From NCBI GenBank assembly GCA_003225615.1, contig QIAS01000153.1, forward strand, positions 1-13,040: a DNA stretch of 13,040 bases, read 5' to 3'. Position numbers and translations under genes: made by a program. Shown in pieces: positions 7,107 to 12,322 of the stretch. Every line of letters begins with the position of its first letter. Position 1 is the stretch's first letter. This DNA is from Acidobacteriota bacterium. GTDB lineage: Bacteria; Acidobacteriota; Terriglobia; Terriglobales; Acidobacteriaceae. The notes below the pieces were generated by a model, which searched no databases, was not told where the DNA came from, and worked only from the letters and a program-made list of their open reading frames with translations.

Positions 7107-7184
7107 AGGCGTACCATCTGTGTAGAAGGTAAGGGGCAGGGCTGGAAGTTGGGTTGCCGAATCAAGCATCAGATGGTAGTGCCT
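7107..7184 (+). ncRNA. Candidate structured RNA leader upstream of the proline-rich gene
   Basis: AGGC-G-TACCATCTG (7107-7120) is complementary to CAGATGGTA-GT-GCCT (7170-7184): 9 plus 4 base pairs separated by a small internal loop. The 49-base interior contains GGCA and TGCC, which can form an inner stem. The structure ends 36 bases before the ATG at 7221, the place expected for a cis-acting leader. It does not match any riboswitch consensus that I can recall. It overlaps a possible N-terminal extension of the downstream frame (from 7065), but that extension has no ribosome-binding site. Confidence 0.35.
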
Positions 7185-7220
7185 CTGCAGTCTGGGATCC
7201 CCTTTCCTGGGAGCTGTATC

Positions 7221-7400
7221 ATGTTCGACCACTCGGCCACCGATGCAAATAAGTATCCCGAACCGCCGCCGCCCTATCCAGGAGTAACGCCTGACGCGGA
7301 GCGTGCCAAGAAGCCGCCGCTCCCTGAGCTTCCCTATGAGCCTTACGCCAAGAAGCCACTGCTGCCCGGATCTCGCTATGAGCCTTACAAGGGTATGTAA
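7221..7400 (+). CDS. Small proline-rich protein with two YEPY repeats, 59 residues
   Basis: The ATG at 7221 has GGGAG seven bases upstream and gives a 59-residue protein. Residues 12-20 are a proline/tyrosine stretch (YPEPPPPYP). Residues 29-42 and 43-56 are two tandem 14-residue units, AKKPPLPELPYEPY and AKKPLLPGSRYEPY, identical at 10 of 14 positions. It ends KGM. No signal peptide or membrane helix is visible. Such sequence is likely disordered and could be a ligand for proline-recognising domains or a surface-binding peptide; both are guesses. The frame is open up to an ATG at 7065, but the upstream part overlaps a strong inverted repeat and lacks a ribosome-binding site. A hairpin follows the stop. 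Confidence 0.6.
   Translation: MFDHSATDANKYPEPPPPYPGVTPDAERAKKPPLPELPYEPYAKKPLLPGSRYEPYKGM
7305..7388 (+). repeat. Two 42-bp tandem units coding for the YEPY repeats
   Basis: The units at 7305-7346 and 7347-7388 begin GCCAAGAAGCC and end TATGAGCCTTAC, and are identical at both ends while differing in the middle. This indicates a tandem duplication inside the small proline-rich gene, old enough for the centre to diverge or with the ends under selection. Confidence 0.7.
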
Positions 7401-7412
7401 TCACAAAAGACT

Positions 7413-7430
7413 ACAAGCGCAAACGCTTGT
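7413..7430 (+). terminator. Hairpin after the proline-rich gene
   Basis: ACAAGCG-CAAA-CGCTTGT is a perfect 7-bp stem with a 4-base loop, starting 13 bases after the stop codon. No U-tract follows, so it is either a weak or Rho-assisted terminator or a 3'-end stabiliser. Its place between this gene and the next promoter at 7482 supports termination here. Confidence 0.45.
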
Positions 7431-7481
7431 GCTGTCGATTAGAGCGGTGTAAACACGCCCAGCATCGCCAGAGTCTCGTGC

Positions 7482-7510
7482 TTGACAGTTCTGCCACATC
7501 AGACTAGGGT
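7482..7510 (+). promoter_or_regulatory. Sigma-70-like promoter before the ABM-like gene and hsp20
   Basis: A perfect TTGACA (7482-7487) is followed after exactly 17 bases by TAGGGT (7505-7510), a weak -10 (three matches to TATAAT). The predicted start of transcription near 7517 would put the repeated TTCAGG-N3-CCTGAA element inside a leader of about 100 bases. Confidence 0.5.
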
Positions 7511-7538
7511 TGTAATTGAGTGAGCATCTTCTTCTCGC

Positions 7539-7575
7539 TCTTTCAGGTATCCTGAACTAAGTCAGCCCATCTGAA
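7539..7575 (+). promoter_or_regulatory. Promoter-leader module, copy 2 (TTCAGG-N3-CCTGAA element)
   Basis: This is the second copy of the 37-bp element found at 6231-6267, with 35 of 37 positions identical and the two changes confined to the palindrome spacer (TAT instead of TTC). It ends 42 bases before the ATG at 7618. Similarity extends to the left (CTTCTC) with one inserted base, and weakly to the right as a pyrimidine-rich stretch. The preserved symmetry and spacing point to selection on a regulator site or RNA hairpin. Confidence 0.6.
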
Positions 7576-7617
7576 CTCTTCCCTCTTAGATCTCCCATCA
7601 ATCCATGGAGGTTGACC

Positions 7618-7938
7618 ATGTTTGCTCGCATTGTTGCTATGCAGCTAAAGCCAAACGCACGTCAAGAATTTACCAAAGAGTTTGAGAACCAGATCATTCC
7701 GACTCTCCGTAAACAGCAAGGCTTTATGGATGAAATGTTGTTTGTGGATCCAGGTGGGCCGGAAGTGGTCGCAATCAGTCTGTGGGACTCGAAGCAGAGC
7801 GCGGAGACCTACAACCGCACAACTTATCCAGAAGTGCTGAAGACCTTAACAAAATTGATTGAGCGGACTCCTGAGGTAAGAACCCTTGAGGTCGCCTATT
7901 CGACCTTCCACAAGATGGCTACTTACGCGGCCGCCTAA
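7618..7938 (+). CDS. ABM-like ferredoxin-fold (dimeric alpha/beta barrel) protein
   Basis: The protein has 106 residues. It starts MFARIVAMQLKPNARQEFTK, then IIPTLRKQQGFMDEMLFVDP, and continues EVVAISLWDSKQSAETYNRT. This follows the antibiotic biosynthesis monooxygenase-like pattern: beta strand, long helix, two strands with GF...E and the W-D/E-S..A..Y motif, then a helix. Members form dimeric alpha/beta barrels; many are heme-degrading or quinol monooxygenases, and others are non-enzymatic stress proteins. No active site can be assigned here. The ATG at 7618 has GGAGG six bases upstream; a TTG two codons earlier is less likely. It is 61 bp upstream of hsp20 on the same strand and probably co-transcribed from the promoter at 7482, whose leader carries the repeated element. 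Confidence 0.8.
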   Translation: MFARIVAMQLKPNARQEFTKEFENQIIPTLRKQQGFMDEMLFVDPGGPEVVAISLWDSKQSAETYNRTTYPEVLKTLTKLIERTPEVRTLEVAYSTFHKMATYAAA

Positions 7939-7999
7939 GTCGCCGTTCCCGTCGACGAATGGTTCTAAACTGCTTTCAAGATTTCCAAAGGAGGAAATT

Positions 8000-8491
8000 A
8001 TGACCGTATTGACCCGTTGGGATCCTCTCCATGACTTGGCCACCCTGCAGAACCGCCTAAACCGATTTGTCCGTGAGTCGTATACCCCCCAGGGCCCGGA
8101 GGAAGCATTGACGACCACCGGTTTCGCGCCGCCGGTGGACGTCTACGAAGACGAGCACCACATCACTCTGAAGATTGAAGTCCCGGGCATCGACGAAAAG
8201 GACATCGACGTCCGCATCGAGAACAACACCCTTACCGTCCACGGCGAGCGCAAGTTCGAGAAGGAAGAGAAAGAGGAGAACTTCCGTCGCGTCGAGCGGC
8301 AGTACGGAAGCTTCACACGCTCGTTCGCGCTGCCGAACTCCGTGGATCCGGGGCAGGTGACGGCCACCTACGACAACGGCGTGCTTAAGATCAAGCTCGC
8401 CAAGAAGGCCGAAGCCAAGCCCAAGCAGATCAAGATTAATGTTGGCAGCGAGAAGACCCTCGAAGCCAAGGGCCACGGCAAGGCCGCATAG
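8000..8491 (+). CDS. Hsp20/alpha-crystallin small heat-shock protein
   Basis: The protein has 163 residues from the ATG at 8000, which follows AAAGGAGG five bases upstream; longer in-frame starts from 7886 overlap the previous gene and are rejected. The N-terminal arm (MTVLTRWDPLHDLATLQNRL) is typical of class A bacterial Hsp20. The alpha-crystallin domain spans about residues 45-145: PPVDVYEDEHHITLKIEVPG, DIDVRIENNTLTVHGER, RQYGSFTRSFALP, and the signature ATYDNGVLKIKL (A-x-x-x-N-G-V-L). The C-terminal tail has QIKINV, an I-x-I/V anchoring motif. It is an ATP-independent cytoplasmic chaperone that holds unfolding proteins in large oligomers for the DnaK and ClpB systems. It is probably co-expressed with the ABM-like gene. 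Confidence 0.95.
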   Translation: MTVLTRWDPLHDLATLQNRLNRFVRESYTPQGPEEALTTTGFAPPVDVYEDEHHITLKIEVPGIDEKDIDVRIENNTLTVHGERKFEKEEKEENFRRVERQYGSFTRSFALPNSVDPGQVTATYDNGVLKIKLAKKAEAKPKQIKINVGSEKTLEAKGHGKAA

Positions 8492-8534
8492 ACCAGGTCT
8501 GGTTGTTCTGTGGCGAGTGATGAGCCAGAGAAAC

Positions 8535-8558
8535 GGGGGGCGCTTTAGGTCGCCTCCC
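8535..8558 (+). terminator. Possible terminator hairpin after hsp20
   Basis: GGGGGGCG (8535-8542) pairs with CGCCTCCC (8551-8558), allowing one G-U pair, around an 8-base loop. It lies 43 bases after the hsp20 stop. The following bases (TTCGCTG) are not a good U-tract. A smaller palindrome, AGACC-A-GGTCT, overlaps the stop codon. Confidence 0.35.
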
Positions 8559-8884
8559 TTCGCTGAAAAAGCAACAAAAAGCAGGCATCAATTCGCCATC
8601 AAAAATAGGCATTTTAGGGTATTTTCGAGTGCTTCGAAATGCGAGGAAAGGCTAGATAAGGAAAGGGCTCTAGGTTGCTGAGCTCAAAATTGATACGGTT
8701 AGAGGTCTGGGGTTCGAGTCACCACGCGCGGTCATGCCGCAGAACGCTGCGCTCTATTTGCGCTCCGTTTGCGTGCCTTCCATTGCTTTTCATGGTTTTA
8801 GATGTCATCCGCTGACCTGCATCTCGTTGAAACTACGTTTAAGTGTGGATTCGATTCCTTCCGCGCTCACCAACCCCTTTATTT
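8559..8884. other. Gene-free stretch between hsp20 and the recombinase remnant
   Basis: No frame here has a ribosome-binding site or protein-like composition. The first part is A-rich. The middle (8678-8733) is tRNA-like, listed separately. The remainder (8734-8884) shows no structure that I can name. The position next to a tyrosine recombinase makes this the likely end of an integrated element. Confidence 0.45.
8678..8733 (+). other. Degenerate tRNA-like sequence, possible attachment-site remnant
   Basis: In order, the stretch holds a D-arm-like GAGCTCA (8680-8686), GGTTAGAG (8697-8704) and a T-arm core GGTTCGAGTC (8711-8720). The flanks can pair as TGGGG with CACCA, with one mismatch. An anticodon arm is missing between the D-like and T-like parts, no 5' acceptor complement to CGCGCGG is present, and there is no CCA, so it cannot be a functional tRNA. 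Tyrosine recombinases often integrate at tRNA 3' ends; the recombinase remnant 150 bp away makes a scar plausible. Chance similarity remains possible. Confidence 0.3.
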
Positions 8885-9450
8885 TCAGCGTGGGTTCGTC
8901 GCGGCGGACCGTTCTGGGTAACAGCTGGGTAACAACTCGTTGAATACGACCGCGAGCGGCTGCACGAAATCTTCGATCTCCGTCCGATCGTAGACATCCA
9001 TCGCGAGGTTCACCTTCTTGTGGCCCAGAATATCGGACACGACTTTCGGATGAACCCCCGACCGACGCAGCTTGGTTGAGAGTGTGTGCCGAAAATCGTG
9101 CCAGCCTCCAAGCGAGATGCCCAATTTCTCAGCAGCAGGTCTGACGTGGCGCTTTAGAGCATTGCCCTGATTCAGCGGTGTGCCGTTTTGGAGCGGAAGA
9201 CCCACTCACCTTTTCCGAGCTTCTCCATTCGCGCCATCAGAAGAGGATCGATTGGCAGTTTGCGCTCTGAGCGTTTGGATTTCACCGCGTCCACATCGCC
9301 GTCGTAAATCCTGCGGGTAACGTGGAGCACATTGTTCTTGAAATCCGCCCCCTTGACCGCGAGCGCCTCACCGATCCGCAATCCCCGCATTGCGGCCCAC
9401 GCAGTGTGCGAAGAGTGTGCCTCTCTTGCGAGCCAAGGAGGAAACGCACA
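8885..9450 (-). pseudogene. Tyrosine recombinase/integrase remnant, N-terminally truncated and frameshifted
   Basis: Two minus-strand frames together encode a phage-type integrase catalytic domain. The first (9172 to about 9390, continuing upstream to a stop near 9450) has MRGLRIGEALAVKGADF with the first catalytic Arg, and SKRSERKLPI with the beta-hairpin Lys. The second (8885 to about 9205) has HDFRHT (His and second Arg), ILGHKKVN (His) and YDRTEIEDF (nucleophile Tyr). All five catalytic positions survive. A one-base loss in an A run (TTTT on the plus strand, 9186-9189) shifts the frame: restoring one A reads VFRSK-N-GTPLNQGN without a stop. No N-terminal core-binding domain is found upstream. 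It is inactive unless the shift is a sequencing error and the missing part lies elsewhere. Confidence 0.75.
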
Positions 9451-9622
9451 GATAGCTTATCCGGATCCACTCGGACATCGATCTTCCGTCAGCCCTAATG
9501 ACCTGCGTGCGCGGACAGTTGAGAGCTGAAGAATAGGAAGAAGTTTGATCCAACCCTCCATTGTTATACCAGCAACTTCCGCATCATCCATTGCCTTGGA
9601 TGACGTAATGCCGCTACTTCCA
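9451..9622 (-). other. Junction region between recombinase remnant and broken VWA gene
   Basis: This segment has short frames on both strands, none protein-like enough to name. On the minus strand one frame continues from the displaced C-terminal part of the VWA gene (reading to 9457), suggesting it is leftover or scrambled sequence. It probably contains the breakpoint between the mobile element remnant and the VWA gene. Confidence 0.4.
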
Positions 9623-10939
9623 TCAGCCGTAGGCCAATCGTTCGCGTCCAGTATTAGCACTGGCCGGACCTCCCACCAGATCGGCGTGGCGTTGAGCAGG
9701 CGGTCCTGCTGGGTGTCCCCCTTCATGTCGGTGTAGGCCGCGACGACCACTACACCGAATCGATGCGGTATCGGGTTTGTCGAAAATCTTCTTTGCTTCA
9801 TAGTCGAACTTCTTCTCGGCCGGCTTGCCCGGCAATTGGGAGATCTCGTTTTTCTTCAGATCGGCTGCACTTTCGTACCCTCTTTCTTTGAAAAAGCCCC
9901 GCAGGAAAAAGTTGTGCTTGAGCGCCTCCATGTCTTCCTTGAATGCATTCGTGCTGGCGTTGACGTTCTGGTAAATCTTCTTGTCATTGATCAAAGCTCC
10001 GATGGATCCCGCCGGGACGTAGACGCTGGTTGCCGTCACCAGTTCCGCATTCGGCACTTCGGTTCGGAGCCTGATCCGTTGCATTCCACTTTTCTTTTCC
10101 GGCTTGGCAATAAACGTTAACAGGTATTGATGAGCAAGCCGGTGCGTCAGATCATCCAGGTACGGGACGAAGGAAACAGGAGGTCCAAAACCAAGATAAT
10201 AGGATTCCGCTCCGGTCTCGTCGGAGAGCTGAGACAGGTAATTCTGTCCCCAGTTGATGCGCCAGAAACTGTGGCCGGAATGGCCAACCCCTGGGGAATA
10301 GATGGAATAAATGATGATGCCGGCACGCTGAGCCTGCTCAATCGCAGTGTCCACATAAGGATCCGACGAGCCACCCCCATAATATCGGTCTATGCCATCC
10401 GAGATCATAAGGATCTCACGACGGGCCTGAGTCTCAGGCCACCGCTTGATCAGGTCAGTCACAGAGAAGTAGGGACTGGGAGACGCACCCGGATCCCCAA
10501 GCGGCAGGCGCAAAGACTTGGCCGCTTGCGCATGGTCGGTAGTGAGGTTCTGAACAATCTGTACCGTTCCCTCACGCATATAACCGACACCAACGGCAGT
10601 GGTCGCCGGCTGCGAGCTGATGAATTCCCGCAGATCCTGCAGTTGCGAATTCAGGCTGTTATTTGCAGCATCATCGATCAGCAGAAAAAGTTCCAGCCCG
10701 GCATGGTCTCCCTGTAATGGAAGCCACGCGGTTACCTGATCGCGATCATGACCCTGGTACACCATGACATCTTCGCGATTGATGACGGGTATGTTGGTGC
10801 CGTGCCGAGCTTCCACTGTAACCACTACGTGTACTTGAGGTCCCGAAGATGGGACTTGCTGGGCCGCCAGTGGGATTTCGCCGATAGCCAGCGTGGTCAT
10901 TGCGAACATCACTGAAAGAGTGAAATGAAGTTTTGTCAT
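9623..10939 (-). CDS. Secreted VWA-like protein with damaged OmpA-like C-terminus
   Basis: The open frame is 438 residues. Residues 1-26 are a signal peptide ending LAAQQ. Residues 33-290 resemble a von Willebrand factor A domain: LELFLLIDDAANNSL in the MIDAS position (Asp-Asp-Ala-Ala-Asn instead of DxSxS), VGVGYM, and REILMISDGID. A helical segment follows (about 330-385; LKHNFFLRGFFKERGYESA, then FDYEAKKIFDKPDTA). After A392 (near 9763) this frame turns into atypical Arg/Gly/His sequence, while the next frame reads FGVVVVAAYTDMKGDTQQDR, an OmpA-like strand-turn; the first frame then resumes with HADLVGG. The C-terminal domain thus appears broken by indels. The start has GAGGA six bases upstream. 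It is probably a periplasmic or surface protein; the partner is unknown. Confidence 0.75.
   Translation of the reverse strand: MTKLHFTLSVMFAMTTLAIGEIPLAAQQVPSSGPQVHVVVTVEARHGTNIPVINREDVMVYQGHDRDQVTAWLPLQGDHAGLELFLLIDDAANNSLNSQLQDLREFISSQPATTAVGVGYMREGTVQIVQNLTTDHAQAAKSLRLPLGDPGASPSPYFSVTDLIKRWPETQARREILMISDGIDRYYGGGSSDPYVDTAIEQAQRAGIIIYSIYSPGVGHSGHSFWRINWGQNYLSQLSDETGAESYYLGFGPPVSFVPYLDDLTHRLAHQYLLTFIAKPEKKSGMQRIRLRTEVPNAELVTATSVYVPAGSIGALINDKKIYQNVNASTNAFKEDMEALKHNFFLRGFFKERGYESAADLKKNEISQLPGKPAEKKFDYEAKKIFDKPDTASIRCSGRRGLHRHEGGHPAGPPAQRHADLVGGPASANTGRERLAYG
9690..9765 (-). pseudogene. Out-of-frame OmpA-like segment in the VWA gene
   Basis: Shifting by one base after the codon for A392 gives RFGVVVVAAYTDMKGDTQQD, which fits the beta-strand and TD..G.. 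turn of OmpA-like domains. The expected preceding helix and linker, some 15-20 residues, is missing between DKPDTA and RFGVV. The original frame becomes protein-like again at HADLVGGPASANTGRERLAYG, whose pattern resembles the RA..V..YL and GYG end of the same fold. A deletion plus a second indel explains this best. Confidence 0.5.
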
Positions 10940-11221
10940 GGAATCCTCGTGACGGTCAGCTCATTCCGTATGCGATGACGTAAGTGCATCCAGAGTTCCA
11001 AAGTACTTTGGGGATCATCTTGCTTCTTTCTGGCTGATTTGCGGCGAATTTTATGGCCAAGCGTGATAACGAGGGATGACGGAGTCGAAATATGGACGGC
11101 GATAGTCCACATGCCGACGCAGGAATCTGCCTGAATTACGCGCATACCATTAATAACACGGGCCTTCGCTATTGGAATGGCGAGTGCAATGCTGTGGAGA
11201 GAGTTGAAAGGAGTAAGCACC
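10940..11221. other. Divergent intergenic region between the VWA gene and the first aldo/keto reductase
   Basis: These 282 bases must carry promoters for both directions. A small inverted repeat CAGG-N6-CCTG lies at about 11119-11132. An AT-rich segment (ATTAATAAC, around 11149-11157) could be part of a plus-strand -10, but I find no convincing -35. Long frames on the minus strand here are antisense shadows of the reductase gene. Confidence 0.4.
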
Positions 11222-12226
11222 GTGGAATACACCATTATCACCGGCACTAATCTAAAAAGCTCGCGTATTGGCTTGGGAACTTGGGCCATGGGCGGATGGA
11301 TGTGGGGAGGCACCGACGAAGAGGAATCCATACGCACCATCCATGCTGCCTTTGAAAAAGGCATAAACCTGATTGACACCGCACCCGTGTACGGTTTTGG
11401 GCGGTCTGAAGAAATCGTCGGCGAAGCTCTCGAGCAATGGGGACAGCGTGACAAGATCATTGTCGCTACGAAAGTTGGCCTGGATTGGCGAGACGGTGCC
11501 CCGGCTCGGAACTCCACCCGCGAGCGTCTCAGGGAGGAAATTGAGGATTCACTGCGTCGTCTGAGGACAACTTATATCGATATTTACCAGGTTCACTGGC
11601 CTGATCCACTCGTCCCGATTGAGGAGACCGCAGAAACGATGCGGCGGTTTTATGAGGAAGGAAAGATCCGCGCCATCGGGGTTAGCAACTATTCGGCAGA
11701 AGAAATGGACCGCTTTCGCTCTGTGGCCCCACTACATACGGTTCAACCGCCCTACAACCTGTTCGAGCGCGGCATTGAAACCGAGGTTCTACCGTACGCC
11801 CGTGAATACAACATCGGCACGCTGACATATGGCGCGCTTTGCCGCGGGTTGCTGAGTGGAAGAATGGATGCGAAAACAGAATTTAACGGTGACGACCTCC
11901 GTAAGAGTGATCCTAAATTTCAGCCTCCCCGATACGTCCAGTACTTGGAGGCCGTAGATAGGCTCGATCGCTACGCGCGGGAGCATTACGAAAAGAGAGT
12001 AATACACCTGGCGATGCGCTGGTTGCTCGATCAGCCAGGGGTCAGCGTTGCACTCTGGGGGGCGCGCCATGCCGAGCAGCTCACGCCGATTGAAGAGATG
12101 ACGAACTGGTCACTCTACGCTCACGACATGTTGGCCATCAACCGGATCCTCCGCCATACCATCATCGCCCCTGTCGGTCCCGAGTTTATGGCCCCAGGGA
12201 CGAGGGAGGCTCTCCAGGCTGTTTAA
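11222..12226 (+). CDS. Aldo/keto reductase
   Basis: The protein has 334 residues from a GTG at 11222, chosen because AAAGGAG lies eight bases upstream; the frame extends to an earlier ATG at 11177 without such a site. The catalytic tetrad of the AKR (beta/alpha)8 barrel is complete: D52 and Y57 in NLIDTAPVYGFG, K84 in VATKVG and H125 in IYQVHWPDP. GVSNYS and the later WLLDQPGVSVALWGAR segment (the usual cofactor-binding region) also fit. It should reduce aldehydes or ketones with NADPH in the cytosol; the substrate cannot be predicted. It resembles the YghZ/general-stress type of family members. A second, distinct AKR gene follows after 96 bp on the same strand. Confidence 0.93.
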   Translation: MEYTIITGTNLKSSRIGLGTWAMGGWMWGGTDEEESIRTIHAAFEKGINLIDTAPVYGFGRSEEIVGEALEQWGQRDKIIVATKVGLDWRDGAPARNSTRERLREEIEDSLRRLRTTYIDIYQVHWPDPLVPIEETAETMRRFYEEGKIRAIGVSNYSAEEMDRFRSVAPLHTVQPPYNLFERGIETEVLPYAREYNIGTLTYGALCRGLLSGRMDAKTEFNGDDLRKSDPKFQPPRYVQYLEAVDRLDRYAREHYEKRVIHLAMRWLLDQPGVSVALWGARHAEQLTPIEEMTNWSLYAHDMLAINRILRHTIIAPVGPEFMAPGTREALQAV

Positions 12227-12322
12227 GTACGGGCAGCTTTGTCCTTGACTGAGAATAGTGTCGCGTGGGAGACCACGGTCATCGAATGAGAGATTAATCG
12301 TTTCATTACTTGGAGAATGAAC

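Noticed and set aside
7065-7220. N-terminal extension of the proline-rich protein from an ATG at 7065
   Set aside because: There is no ribosome-binding site, the composition differs from the rest, and the DNA carries a strong inverted repeat. The ATG at 7221 has GGGAG at good spacing.
6809-8491. Possibility of a phage-defence or toxin-antitoxin system in the small-gene run
   Set aside because: No nuclease, kinase, TIR, Fic, HEPN or antitoxin DNA-binding motif is visible in any of the short proteins, and the neighbours are a chaperone and an ABM-like protein.
8439-8943. Two plus-strand frames of 80 and 69 codons after hsp20
   Set aside because: Neither has a ribosome-binding site; the first overlaps hsp20 in another frame and the second overlaps the recombinase remnant. 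Composition is not protein-like.
10936-11517. A 193-codon minus-strand frame overlapping the start of the first aldo/keto reductase
   Set aside because: The opposite strand encodes a complete AKR active site with a strong ribosome-binding site. The minus frame is compositionally odd and ends at the VWA start.
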